Assembly (NCBI GenBank): GCA_964019335.1
Contig: OZ025669.1
Location: 248,001 to 312,000, forward strand
Direction: 5' to 3'
Length of the DNA stretch: 64,000 nucleotides
DNA from: Diplonema japonicum
Lineage: Eukaryota; Euglenozoa; Diplonemea; Diplonemida; Diplonemidae
Numbering within the stretch: position 1 is the first letter of the stretch; every line of letters begins with the position of its first letter. The position numbers and the translations under genes were made by a program. The notes beneath the pieces are model-generated. The model was not told the origin of the DNA and did no database searches. It saw nothing but the letters and a program-made list of their open reading frames with translations. This document shows positions 1 through 11,432 of this stretch, one piece after another.

Positions 1-86
1 CCTTGGGAGAAATGCACAAACCGACGAATAAGAAAGAAAAAAAAAAATGAGGAAAAAAAAAGAAAACAAGAAAGGAAAAACACCCC

Positions 87-2134
87 TCAAAGCTCGAGGG
101 GAATGAGGCTGTGTGCGGAGTTACCAAGCTTCTCAGACTGTGTTTATGTTTTCCCCCCTTTTGTTTCCCCCTCCATACCAAAGCGCGGGCCTTAGCCGAG
201 ATGTTCTCTTTCGTGAGGCCGAAGTGGTTGTACAGGTCCTTGGCAGGGGCGGAGGCACCGAAGGCCTTGAGACCCATGAAGTAGTGGCAGTAGCGTTCCC
301 ACCCAACTCCGTTGTAGGGCTCGACACCAATAACAGGGGTGCCAGCGGGGAAGATGCTCTGCTTGTAAGCGACCTCCTGCTCATCGAAGATGGTGGTGCA
401 CGGTGCGGAGATAACGGCAGGGGAGAGGTCACCGATGAGCTTGGCTGCCTCGATGCAGAGGGAGACCTCAGTACCGGAGGACACTATGATGACCTTCGCC
501 TTGCTAGGGTCACCCATGACCGGGTACATGCCTCTCCTCACACCCTCCACCTTCGTCTGCGAGTACATAGGCACGCCCTGCCTGCTGAGCGCGATCACCG
601 ACGTGGTGTTCCTCTTCTCCAGTGCTACGATGTACGACCCGCTGACCTCCGTCTGGTCGCAAGGCCTGAAGAACATCAGGTTCGGCGTCGCCCTGAGCAG
701 TGCGGGAACCTCCACCGGCTGATGGGTAGGGCCGTCCTCACCCAGCCCGATAGAGTCGTGCGTCGCAATGTGGATGGTACCGCACCCGCTGAGCGCGCCC
801 ACCCTCACCGCGCCCCACGCGTACGTCACGAAGTTCATGAAGGTCGCAACGAAGGGGATCATCGCACCATAGGCGGCGATCCCGTTGCCCATGGCAGCCA
901 TCGCGTGCTCCCTAATACCGAACCTGATGTACCTCCCGATGGTCTGGTCCTTCGAAATGTCGTCGTTGCCCTTAGTCTTTGTCAGGTTCGACCCCGTGAG
1001 GTCCGCACTGCCGCCGATCATGTTGGTGATAAGCGGAACAGCAGCGGCAAGGGTGATCTCGGAGCACTTACGCGTGGCCACGGTCTCGCCCTCCTTCGAC
1101 AGGGGGAGCTTGTCCTGCCATCCTTCAGGGAGCTTGTTCTCAAGGAACGCCTTCAGCTCGCTGTGCTCTTTGGGGTACTGCTTGGCGTACGCGGCAAAAG
1201 TGGCCTCCCACGCAGTGGCCTTCGCCTTACCTCTCGAGATGGCTGACGAGTAGACCTTCCTCACCTCGTCGCTGATCTGGTACTTGGCATCGGGGTCAAG
1301 GCCGGCCTTTGCCTTAAGCTGCTTAATGTCTTCATCACCAAGAGGGGCGCCGTGGACCTTGGCAGTGCCAGCGAGCTTGGAGCCGTACCCGATAGTGGTC
1401 TTGAGGAGGATCATCGATGGCTTTGATTTCTCCGCCTTGCACTCGTTGAGTGCAGATTCCATGGCAGCAAGGTCGGTGTTTCCGTCCCTCACAGTCACTG
1501 TGTGCCAGCCAAGCGCGGCAAACTTGGTTGCAACATCTTCCGAGTAGGAAAGCGAGGTGGGCCCGTCGATCGTGATCTCGTTGTCGTCGTACACAACGAT
1601 AAGCTTCCCAAGGCCCAGATGGCCCGCGAGCGAGGTGGCCTCGCACGCAACACCCTCCTGCAGACACCCGTCACCGCAGAACACGTAGGTGTAGTGGTCG
1701 AAGAGTGCGGCGGAGGGCTTGTTGAACCTCGACGAAAGGTGCTTCTCGCACAGCGCAATACCAACCGCTTGCGCAATACCCTGTCCAAGAGGGCCGGTTG
1801 TTACCTCGACACCAGGGTGGCGGGGGTCCCTCTCAGGGTGCCCGGGGGTCCTCGAACCGAGCTGCCTGAAGTTCTTGAGCTCCTCAATGGGCATGTCGTA
1901 GCCGCAGAGGTGCAGCATGCTGTATAGCAGCGAGCAGCCGTGCCCGTTTGAGAGGATGAAACGGTCCCTGTTGATCCAAGCAGGCCTTGAGCTGTCGAAG
2001 TTCATGTGCTTCGAGAACAAGATGTGGGAAACGGGCGCCATTCCAAGTGGTGCCCCAGGGTGACCGGACTTTGCGCCCTGCACAACATCGGCACAGAGAC
2101 ACCTGATGGTGTTGATGCACGTTAAGTCAGACAT
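87..2134 (-). CDS. TKT: Transketolase
   Basis: Transketolase moves two-carbon ketol units between sugar phosphates in the non-oxidative pentose phosphate pathway, using thiamine diphosphate and a divalent metal. The ATG at 2134 opens MSDLTCINTIRCL, followed by the family motif SGHPGAPLGMAP, the cofactor-binding GDGCLQEG, GSADLTGSN, and the pyrimidine-binding-domain motif DSIGLGEDGPTHQP. The main exon is 179-2134. Its frame stays open past the normal end after GLTKENISAKARAL, where a GTATGG donor begins. A 41-nt intron (138-178) and a last exon 87-137 give 668 residues, the usual family length. The predicted C-terminal tripeptide LEL is not a peroxisomal or glycosomal PTS1, so the enzyme is probably cytosolic unless the last splice differs. 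The next gene upstream ends only 172 bp away. The family call is very secure; the last exon is less so. Confidence 0.93.
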
Positions 2135-2306
2135 GTTGCGGTTCCTGTGTGGTGAGTAGGCTTGTTTTAGGTTGCGATCAGCTTATCCAAAGCAACACTA
2201 GAAGCTTAAAGGTGCAAGGCCTATATGAAACAGAAACGTACGAATTAAATTGTGGCTCTATCAGGTGGCCACCTGTATGCCGCTGGCGCTGTGATTATTG
2301 ATAGTG

Positions 2307-5300
2307 TCAGGGTAAAACATACTTGGGGTCCATATGGTGTTGCTCCTTGTACTGCCTGATGGCAGACGCGAGGGACAAGCCCCATGGAACGCGGATGGCG
2401 TCACCAGTGATGGTGCCGACCTGAGAAAGGTGTGTTGTGCGAAGAAAAAAAGTCATACCTTGAGAGCGGTTCTCCAAAAGGAGATTTGGAAGTGTGACAA
2501 ACAAGACACTTCGGTGTAATGCTTTAAGGACAGCGTGCCCGTGGCCCACGAGGAGTACGGGAAGTCCGGCGGCGGAGGGCTTGCCGACACTATTGAGAAG
2601 GTCATCACCTGTCTACTGAGGAAGACATCTGTGTTCGTCACCATGTGTACTGGCGGCACCTCATCCTGGCTCTGCGCCACATATGCTCGTTTGGCTTCAT
2701 CCCAACGCATCTTGACCATGACGGAGGCGCCTTCCATGTACGGTGACATGATCGCCAGTTGGAAGGTAGCGCCCAGATGGCTGACGACCTCCTTCCTGGG
2801 AATGGTCAACGTCATGTTCAGGAAGAAGTATTTCGGAGGCTTCGGCTTGCCGCTCACAAGCGACGCAAGGTAAGGGCGTTGCATCGAGAAGGCCGATGCG
2901 AACACTGTTGCACACCCACCAGCACTTGTGACGGGCACTGTGGTATAAGTGATAGGGTGGAACGACGAAGGGCGTGACGCCTTCACGAAGGTCCTAAAGC
3001 TAGTGGACTTGAAGCACTCCTGGCGGGATACCGTGGGCTCGCTGTAGCCATGCATGAGGTTCCCGTTCCCAATCTCTTGCTGCAGTTCGTCGTCTGTCTC
3101 ATGTGGTGTGCCGCCGTATCCAAAGCTCCCCATCCAGATAACAAAGTCGAACCTGCTACTGAATTCAAGCCTGCAGTCTCCGATGTCAAGCTTCCTCATG
3201 ATGGTGGCCACCTTGTGGTTCTTCTTCACTACGGGCATCGTGTTGCTCATCTGCGAAAGCAACAGCGCAAGTGTGCTCTCCCCGTACCTCATGGACAGAC
3301 CCACCACCATGGTGTTCTGGTCCCTGAGTTCGATGGCTTCCATGTTCCCTACCTTACTGATGTGTCGCCTCCTAGCAAGTGCCAAGACCACAGCAGGGCT
3401 TCCACCCAAGTTGGTAGAAAGGAACGGGTGTAGGTCAGTCTCAGTGCAGTACGGCTTGAAGTACTCAACAAGCTCAACTGGATTGTTGCTGTACGAGTCA
3501 GGGAGATCCGTGAAGCACACAAAATGGAGGTCGTACTTGGTAGGTCTCGGGAGGAACCCATGCATGATGTTTGGGCCGCCAGCTGGGAGGGTCTTGAATC
3601 GCAACGACAGGGATCCCGACCATATGGTAAGCATCTCGCACGGCTCACGTGTTACGTGCAGGTTGCAGATACCATTGATCGTTTTGTGTTTGTTGCTCTG
3701 TCCCATGATGTTAACAGACACTGCAGCGTTGCTGCGAGGCACCAAATCAGGTAGCCAGCAGATATGCCTGCGTGTGGCCCACGCCAATTCATAGAAACGC
3801 TGCTTCGCCTCTGAAGTCATGAACTCCAAGATGTATGGATGCGGTGCTTTGTAGAAGGACAGCTTCAGCTGCTTGGTGCTGCCGAACAACTTCTCGATCC
3901 TGAACAGATGGTTGGCGTCGTAGGTGCCACTCTCACGACCCTTCGCGATGTTGCGGAACTCTCGTGCGAAGAAGTCGATCACCCAAATACGCTCCTTTGC
4001 AAGCTGCATTTTCTTGGAGCCCAGCCTTGGGTTGATTTTAAGCACCTGGAAACCAGACAGCAGCGCGCCGTGCCCGTCGATAGAGTTAATGTCAATCCTG
4101 ATGGGGTTGCTTGTCGAGCCGTAGTTGTCGTTCTTGTTCTGCGCCTTTGGCACCTGCGGTGCGCCTTGCTTGCCGACAGGTTCAGGGCCATATTTCGACA
4201 CAAGCGCTTGCATCATCTGGTTCTCCATTCCCCTGAAATTGCGCAGCAATTGCTTGATGTTGTCCTCCGACCGCGACTGCCCGTAGTGCGCGAAGTACCT
4301 TGCAAGCCTTGCTTTCCAGTAAGTGGACTCGTCGATCTGACCTTCCTTGCGCGCCCTGTGTTGCATATCAGTCATGTCTCGAAAATTTATCCATACATTC
4401 TAGGGCTTGCTATCAGTGGGTGGTTGTCCACTGCTTCGCTTGTGTCCTCCTCCTCGTCGGAGTCAGGGATGTAATCCGGCGGTCCGCGCCCGCTCAGGAT
4501 CGGGCCCCAAAACCAGTGCGAGTTCTTCAAGTCAATCACACCTTTAACAGGCGGCTTGCTCAGTAGCACTGGCTCGCAACCCTGAATTGTTATCGTTTGG
4601 TACTGTGGCGACATACCATATACTTCTTGCACGCGGTGTCGATGATCTTGTCCGTCTTGCCTGTCCTTTTCACAACGCTGACGATCTTATCGATGTGCGG
4701 CAGTTTCGCTTTGTTGTAAAAGCAGTAAAAGTTTGTCAGTCGTGTGACATAGTCATTGTCACTGAATGGTACCTGCGGCACTACACCGCCTAAGCTCTTG
4801 GCGAGATCCTCAAGCGCAGTTCTGTGATATATTATACATCAAGCTTGTACTCTCATACTTGGAGCTTGTGCTGGTCACGATGTCCAGGAGCTGTGCAACG
4901 TAAAGGTCGCCATGCACTGACACCTGTTTGATGTTTAGGTAAAGTAGCGATGCATACCTCCTTCGAGCAGTTGAAGAGAGCAACATTCCACACTTGAGTG
5001 CGGAGCTTGTCGAGGCTGTCTCCCTGTTGGCCCACCTTCACCGCTGATGAGGGTACAGAGAATTGGACTTTCGACTGGGCCTCAACCTCTTCAGCCTCAG
5101 CGCCAACGTTATCGCCCAGCAACTCCGCAAGGACATCGTCGTCAGTCAATTGTGTTTCGTCGGCTTGTGCCGCGTCCATGGGTACTGCATCGCCCGTGTC
5201 TTGTGCAGTGGCTGCGGGCCTTGGCTTCTCCTTTTCTTCCGGCTCGTCATCTAAGAGCTCGTTGAGCAGGTCTTGCTCCTCCTCTTCAGATGACCCGTCC

Positions 5301-7486
5301 AACAGGCCGTCCAGCCCAGCGGAGTCATCGTCCTTGTCATCATCAAGCAGGTCGTCCAGCAGGTTATCTACCTCTTCCTTGTCTTCAGGCTCGTCACCCA
5401 AGATTTCATCCAGTAGTTTCTCCGTCTGCTCTGGGACATCGTTGTCTTCTTTGGTCTCCGCTTCGTCATCGTCATCAAGCAGTTGGTCCAGCAGGTCCTC
5501 CTCCTCGTCTTTCTTTGTCTCGTCCTTGATGAGCGTCTTGAGCTGTCGGGACTGTGGTTCAGAGGTCTCAGCATGGCTGAAGATACTAATGGTCTTCTTC
5601 ACATCCCCACCTCTCGGAGATGCCAAATCATCTCCCGTGCCCAGCAAGGCTTCTCCTGACCCTTCCTCGAGCAGGCTGTCTAACGTCGTATCGAACTCTG
5701 AGAGCTGCGTCGCCCCAACCGCCTCCTTGGCCTCCAAGCGTAGCTGCAGGTGTGTCCACACGTCGGCAGTGTCCTGTCCTTCACCAAGCTGGTCGTACAC
5801 CATAGCCATGTCCTTGACAGTGAGGTGCGAGAGCAGGTGCTTCTCTTCAGTTGTCACTGTGCTGATTTGCAACGTGCGCAACAATGCAACCACCTTATGC
5901 GGAAGCCCTGCCTCGAAGGCTTTTTTCCTCTCAGTTTCCCTCTTTGTAGCGTCGGCCTTCGCGTTCATCACAGCTATCTGTTGGCGCAGCTGAAGTAGCT
6001 CTTGTTCATCACTTGACTTGCCCGCGGCTTTGGATGGGACGGACTTCAACTTAGACTCGTACTCAGCTTCTTTGCGCTGCATTTCGCGCATCACATTCTC
6101 GATTTGTGCGTCTTTCTCAGTGAGACGCTGCTGCATGGATTCCAGTTCGCGCGTTTGCTTAGTTCTCTGCAGCATGAGCCCCTCGATTTTGGTCTCGAGT
6201 TCTTCGTTTCGTACCAGGTGCTCGTGCACCTCCTCGCCTCGTTGCTTTGCGGAGTCGTGGGCTGTCTGTAGCTTCTGGTCCCAGGACATTTCTAAGTGCT
6301 TCATCATATCCTTATTCTTCTGCAGTTCTGCCGACGAGTCAGACTTTCCTTGAAGCTGGCTCTGCAGCTTAGTTATCTCTTCCTTCAAGGCAGTCACCAG
6401 GGCCGAGTTGGCATCCTCGTTGACGTGGGCCTTGTTCACGATCTTCTTAGCACGCTCGGCGTAGCGCAGCGTTGACATGGTCTCCTCGTAGTTGTCCATG
6501 GCAGGCGACACGGTGGCGATCATGACGGTCTTGGAGTTCCCGCCGAGATTGTCTTTCAGGATCCACGTGAGGATGGAATCACGGTAAGGGATGTGTTTTT
6601 TCTTCCCAGAAGCTTCGTCAGCCAAGGCAGCGATCACCTGTCCCAGTGTCGTTAGCGACTTGTTGATGTTCGCACCCTCCAGGAGACGCGTCCCGGTGGC
6701 CTGTGTCTTGGACACTCTCTCACTACCTGCCAGATCGACCAGGTTCAGCTTTGCCGTCTTCGACGAAAGAATCTCGTTGTTGTTCTCCATCAGAATCTCC
6801 TGCGTGACTGTGAGCTGGAACAGGGCGTGCGACCTGCTAGAGTGGGCGTTCATGTTGGTGGAAGCGGTTGTGCGCAGTTTGTTCCCCTCATGCATCACGC
6901 GGAAGACCTCCTGGTGACTCTTCACCTCCATCTGAGTAAGGTTCTCAACGTAGGGGCCTGTTTCAGGGTGCTCGCGGACCTTGAGGGAATGCCCCTCGAT
7001 GGACGGGTTCAAAAGACATTTCACCTTCTCATTGTAAATCTCCATGTAGGACGCGAAAACCTTGAACCTCACAAGACTGCTCTGCTGGGCTTCGATCTCT
7101 TTGAAGATCTTGTGTGTCATTCTAGGGATAATACCGATTTCGGCTTCTTCTCCTGTGTTTCCGAACATCGTGTAACTTTTCCCGCTGCCCGTCTGACCGT
7201 AGGTGAAGATGCAGGCATTGAATCCTTCGAAACAATGCTGCACGACAGGGAAGCCTACTTCTTTGAAGACGGTGTGCTGCGAGGCGAAGTCGGCATCCTT
7301 CTCGCTGCCGACTGACCATAGCGTGTGGTCATAGGCGAACTTATGCGTGAACGACCCATTGGTGTGTGGTACCTTTACGGTGATCTCCTTTCCCTTGACC
7401 GACAGCGTCTTCTCCCCACCAAGTTTTATTTCCCTTTCTGAGATAGGACGCACCCTCACAGCCACCTGCACCGAGGACGACACCAT
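2307..7486 (-). CDS. Kinesin-3-like motor fused to an inactive-looking inositol polyphosphate 5-phosphatase
   Basis: Six exons (4958-7486, 4859-4923, 4617-4821, 4397-4581, 2459-4355, 2307-2420) join in frame through introns of 34-41 nt and encode about 1664 residues. Residues 1-360 are a kinesin motor with P-loop GQTGSGKS (97-104), switch I NMNAHSSRSH, switch II LVDLAGSER and a short lysine loop. Coiled coil follows, then acidic LLDDLL-type repeats to about 800. The C-terminal part matches the 5-phosphatase plan: an RxxxFYxxY/KYGPEP module (about 1007-1054), a PH-like segment (about 1088-1193), an exonuclease/endonuclease/phosphatase-like fold (about 1190-1480) and a C2-like tail. The canonical GDLNYR is GSFGYG (about 1404-1409), and the QE and SDH motifs are also lost, so catalysis is unlikely. 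Inference: the motor carries a phosphoinositide- or membrane-binding tail. If the joins are wrong, these are two neighbouring genes, but no ATG separates them. Confidence 0.82.
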
Positions 7487-7555
7487 TGCCTGTATAGTAA
7501 TGCAGAGTGGGGAAATGGAAAGGGGGGGGGATGGGGAAATAGTTTCTGTACAATG

Positions 7556-9127
7556 CTACTCTGATTCGACTGGGGTAATAAGTACCTCGTCTGGGAGGAG
7601 GACCGCTGTGAGGTTAGATCCAGGGTGTCCACCACAGGTATCGATTTTGATAGTATGGTTTCCGATCTTTCCTTCGATCAAGGTGACGTGTCCAGTAACT
7701 GTCTTCTTCCCTGGAATAGCTGGGGTGTCCGGGAAGGACCTGGAAGACAGGGGCTCCAGCCATGGGTGGTGGTAGGGAAGACGACGGAGTTCCTCTAGCT
7801 GGGCTTCTGGGTCGAGGTGTCCCCAGGAGTTTGCCCGGTTCTGCCGGATCCCTCCATGTACGAAGACGTACTGCTCGTGTTCCAAGACCATGGAGAGGTT
7901 GCGGAGGAATTCCTTGTGCCCCTCGGGCATGGCATCTAGCAACCCTTCGCGGTCGCCGTACTGTGCGCCATACTGCATGAACGTCGCCCTTGAGCTGTAG
8001 TGGTCCCTACCGGGGGCGGCGTATCTCCTGCCTTGCAGGTGCAGACCTTCCCACCCCACCCCGGACCACAGTTCGAAACCGGTGTAGTCGTGGACGAGAC
8101 CGCGCATATCGAGCCCTTCAGGGATCCCCATGCCGAGGAATGCACATAGTGCGAAGTCATGATTGCCGAAGATGAAGTGAGTTCTGCCTGGAGCACGCGT
8201 GTCACGGAGGTGGATAAGATAGTCAATCAACTGGGGGGTGTGGGGGCCGCGGTCCACCATGTCGCCTAAGAAAACAAGGTGGGCTGCTGCGAGCCGCTCC
8301 GAACCGATGCTGGCTTCAACAGACTCAAGAATGACCTCCACGTTAGCAAGGCACCCGTGCGTGTCCCCAACAGCAACCACTTCGCCTGCGAGCTGTTCCT
8401 TCACTTCCACAACGACACCCTCGGTCCTGGGTCCGGGAAGTTCGGTGAGCAGACTGTTCTGCATGACGTAGCTGTTGGACGAGACGACCATGACACGTGA
8501 GGAGCCCACGAGAAAGTCCACAGTGATCGTGACTGAGGGAAGCGATCCCTTGAGAATAACCGATTGCAGCAACGCAGCAGCCTCACGGTACCTCGGGTGG
8601 TACGGGGTATGCAGCAACTGCGACACAGCCAAGAGGTTCCCTTCAAAGATGAAAGCTCGTAAGAGCAACGGGTCTGAAGGAAAAGCCCTCACAGGAAGGA
8701 CCGCCAGCTTGTCTTCTTTATGTAATATCCGCTCTGCAGCCCATTTAATGCGCTCGTGCCGTGGCTTTTGCTCGTATTTCTTGAGTTCTGTCACCCAACT
8801 TCCAACCATGGCGCATGCACCTTTTTCGAGCCTCACGGGGTACACAACTTCTTCAATGAACTCAGAGGCTTCTTCTTCTTCTTTTTCTTCTTTTTCTTCG
8901 GCTCTGTTTTCGAGGCCTTCCTGTGTAATAAATTCTATCTGCCCAGGATCGCCAACACATAAACACAAGTCAGCATAAATGCCTTCTAAGCTAGGCCCCA
9001 GTTCTCGTTGGTTGCGCGAAGCTTGCTTCGTTTCTTTTATACTTTGGCTTTTCGGGCAGGGCAAGCTGAACCTGCTTTGCCAATCTGCGAAGACCTCCTC
9101 CATGCTAGGACCGTCGTCGTTTAACAT
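7556..9127 (-). CDS. Calcineurin-like metallophosphoesterase
   Basis: A single open frame of 523 residues starts at ATG 9127. The C-terminal half holds the metal-binding motifs of the PPP/calcineurin-like superfamily in order: GDTHG (254-258), GDMVDRG (288-294), GNHD (321-324), and later VHGG and GHV histidine motifs. The pattern resembles bacterial-type and Shewanella-like protein phosphatases more than PP1/PP2A, because the PPP C-terminal signatures are absent. The first 240 residues are not recognised; they contain an acidic lysine/glutamate stretch around 74-93. The enzyme probably dephosphorylates proteins or small phosphate esters using two metal ions; the substrate cannot be told. It ends 69 bp upstream of the kinesin start, with no room for an independent promoter. 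I see no signal peptide. Confidence 0.85.
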   Translation of the reverse strand: MLNDDGPSMEEVFADWQSRFSLPCPKSQSIKETKQASRNQRELGPSLEGIYADLCLCVGDPGQIEFITQEGLENRAEEKEEKEEEEASEFIEEVVYPVRLEKGACAMVGSWVTELKKYEQKPRHERIKWAAERILHKEDKLAVLPVRAFPSDPLLLRAFIFEGNLLAVSQLLHTPYHPRYREAAALLQSVILKGSLPSVTITVDFLVGSSRVMVVSSNSYVMQNSLLTELPGPRTEGVVVEVKEQLAGEVVAVGDTHGCLANVEVILESVEASIGSERLAAAHLVFLGDMVDRGPHTPQLIDYLIHLRDTRAPGRTHFIFGNHDFALCAFLGMGIPEGLDMRGLVHDYTGFELWSGVGWEGLHLQGRRYAAPGRDHYSSRATFMQYGAQYGDREGLLDAMPEGHKEFLRNLSMVLEHEQYVFVHGGIRQNRANSWGHLDPEAQLEELRRLPYHHPWLEPLSSRSFPDTPAIPGKKTVTGHVTLIEGKIGNHTIKIDTCGGHPGSNLTAVLLPDEVLITPVESE

Positions 9128-9678
9128 TTCTAACCCCCTTTCCTTTGATTCTTTCTTTTTCTTTTTCCCCTTCTCCGCTTTCTCCCCACAGAAACAAAAA
9201 GAAACAGCAACAAATGGGGATAGGTGAGGTATAAAAAAAAAAGGGGAAAAAAAAAAAAAAAGGAATTGGACAGAAAACGGAGAGGCAAATCTGGTTTTTC
9301 TTGTTTTGCGTCACCTTCCCCCCTCCCTCAATGAACTCCTCCTTTTCTTTTCTATTTTTTTTCTTCCCCCCCCCTTTTTTTTCTTCTCTCTTTTCTCGAT
9401 CCCCCCTATTCTTTCTCGTTCCCCTCATCTCTCCTCATTCTCTTATTGAGGCTATTCAATATCCACACAGCACAGAGGGGGAGATAGGAAATATGGAAAT
9501 GTAAGAACAAATAAAAAAAAAGAGGGAAAAAGAAGAAGAAAAAAAAAAAAGAGCAAATGCACGAAGCTGGGGGGTAGTGAATGTAATAAAAAAAAAAAAT
9601 AAAAAAAAATAAAAAAAAAAATAAATAAAAAAAGAAAACACTCTGCTTTTTTCCCCCCCTCTTTATTCTCTCCTTGTC
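9128..9678. other. Gene-free homopolymer-rich spacer
   Basis: This stretch is made of A-runs, T-runs and C/T-rich tracts, including repeated A-run/T units near 9586-9630. The open frames crossing it are lysine- or phenylalanine-rich artefacts of these runs. I see no gene. Confidence 0.7.
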
Positions 9679-11281
9679 TTAAGAGTCTTTTTTCTTTGAT
9701 TCTCCCCAATCATCATCACCCCAGTCATCCCACTCGCTCTTCTTAGCAGCGGGTCTGGGGGCGGGAGTTGGGGATGAACGGACTGCAGGAGCTGGAGAAG
9801 GAGTAGAAGAACCGGAGGCAATGTTGGAAGGGGAAGGAGACGGGGAAGAGGAGGAAGAGGCAGCAGGCTGTTCCTCAGTATTCTCCCTATGGTGCTCTTC
9901 GTGGTCATATTTGTTACCCCATTTCCTCAGCTGAGCATGAGACGCCCCCCGTTTGCCCCCATCGTCCAGCTTCAGGATGTAGGTTGGCGGGTCACTCCTG
10001 TCATCGACTGCAGACACGGTAGCCCTCAAAGGAGGACCTGTGGCGCCGTGCCACACTATGGTTTCACCTTTTAAGTACTGTATTTTTTTTTTTTTTTTCA
10101 TTTTTTTTTTTTTCATTCTGTCATAAACATACAGTGTCTCCCTCACCCACGGGGCCCTGCGCGAGGTTTCCTTTTAGTGCGCTGAACGCATCGCCGTCTT
10201 CCTTCTCGCTGCCCATGGCGGCCTGTGCTTGCGCTGCTGCGCTCTTCACGGTGGTCGAGAACCAACCCATCGCCGCGGTGGTGGCGGCAGACGCCTTCGC
10301 CCATGACTGCTCCGCACCTTTTTGGACAGTACTTGTGTCTACATTTTTTGCAGATTCTTGCGCCTTTTTGTTTTTTTGTGTTTCTTTTTGTTTGGGTTGT
10401 TACCTGGACACCCACTTTTTTCCCCGCCTCTGCAATTGCGGAACCCCCTGCCCATGCCAGGGATCCTAATTTCGCCAGGCCGTCGGTCATCGCCTTCCCT
10501 GCCTCGTCCAGGTTTTTATTCAGCCCCCCCGAGTTCTGCTGAGACGGAGGCCGCGAACCGATCCCCCTGGAGCCCCTCTTCGCTGCCACAGGCACAGGTT
10601 TGTCCCAGTTCGGGTTGTACTCAGGAGGGGGGGTGAAATTCTGTTTTTTTTTTTTTTTTTTTTTTGTACTATTTGTTCATCTGTTAACACATACCGCCTC
10701 GGACCAAGGCTTTCCTTTTACCTCACTTTCCAGCTTGTCTCTATATATGAAGGCGCCGAGATTGTTATACCGTGCCTTGATGGCTTGCTGCGTGGTGGTG
10801 TGTGGTGGCAAACAACACAAAGCGAGGGACATACTCTGTTTGCAGACTTTCCGTCTGTGGTGCCGGGCGGCACGTTGTGGGAATTGAAGAAGGCAAGAGC
10901 TTTGGCGTTTCCGCCCAGCTTCATCTGCTTGAGCTTTTCAGGTTTCCACTCCAGCCATTTGTCCATGGTGATGGAGCGAACAAAAGACAAGTGCACACCA
11001 AGGCCTCGGTGGGTCTGGATTGGGTTGTTTTTCAACATCATTAAAAAAAAAAAAAAGAGATGAGATAAAGGAGGGTCCTGTCTTGGAACGTCCCCCTTGT
11101 CTCTACTTATAAAAAAAAAAAAAATACATACCCCGGCACAGTCAAGGCAGATGAACACCCCGTGGTGCACGTTGGCCCACTGGGGGTTTGGAGCATTGCA
11201 GTCCACGCATGCCTTGTTGCCTGTGTCTTGCATCATTTCATTGAAGGCCTTGCGGTCCTCCGCAGATGCACCGTGATGCAT
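9679..11281 (-). CDS. ArfGAP1-type Arf GTPase-activating protein
   Basis: Six exons (11132-11281, 10835-11014, 10695-10787, 10404-10640, 10133-10363, 9679-10077) join in frame to give 429 residues from the ATG at 11281. Exon 1 and the start of exon 2 form the ArfGAP zinc finger: CVDCNAPNPQW followed by CLDCAGTHRGLGVHLSFVRS, with the arginine finger present. The middle is Gly/Ala/Ser-rich and helical (KLGSLAWAGGSAIAEAGKK, AATTAAMGWFSTTVKSAAAQ), like the lipid-packing and repeated modules of ArfGAP1/Gcs1. The acidic C terminus SEWDDWGDDDWGES fits a di-tryptophan coatomer-binding motif. The protein should stimulate GTP hydrolysis on Arf1 at the Golgi and couple it to COPI coat. Five introns carry GTATG, GTAAC or GTATGT donors. 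The first is 117 nt because a dispersed repeat sits in it. Confidence 0.88.
11057..11107. repeat. Dispersed hairpin repeat, family A, inside an intron
   Basis: A 51-bp unit starting GAGATGAGATAAAGG and ending CCCCTTGTCTCTACT lies in ArfGAP intron 1. A nearly identical copy is at 45553-45603. Both are flanked by A-runs. The ends are roughly inverted (AGAGA...AAGGAGGG against TCCCCCTT...TCTCT), so it could fold as a stem-loop. It looks like a tiny non-autonomous element. Confidence 0.7.
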
Positions 11282-11376
11282 TTTTTTTCTTTTTTTTTTG
11301 TATTCCCCTTCCTTTGTGGTTTTCAGGATGATCTTGCTACGGGAAGGAAAATAAAAGAAAAAAAATAAAAAAAAAA

Positions 11377-11420
11377 CTCAAAGTACAGGACAAGCCCCCC
11401 GCTATAGAGGGCCGCCCTAT
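11377..11420. repeat. Dispersed repeat, family B
   Basis: A unit of about 44 bp beginning ACTCAAAGTACAGGACAAGC and ending GGGCCGCCCTAT lies between the ArfGAP start and the end of the 60-residue gene. Another copy is at 31374-31415, directly beyond the 3' end of a LINE remnant. Both follow A-rich tracts, so it may be the 3' terminus of that retroelement or a SINE built on it. Confidence 0.65.
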
Positions 11421-11432
11421 AAAAAAGAAAAT

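Noticed and set aside
113-1246. A 377-codon plus-strand frame opposite transketolase
   Set aside because: The minus strand encodes a complete transketolase with all motifs; the plus frame is Arg/Val-rich antisense noise.
2453-4375. A stand-alone gene starting at the ATG at 4375
   Set aside because: That ATG lies inside a 41-nt intron; splicing 4396-4356 joins the frame smoothly to upstream exons that continue the same protein family.
4998-5993. A serine-rich 331-codon plus-strand frame
   Set aside because: It is the antisense of the acidic and coiled-coil part of the kinesin; the Ser richness comes from complementing Asp/Glu/Leu codons.
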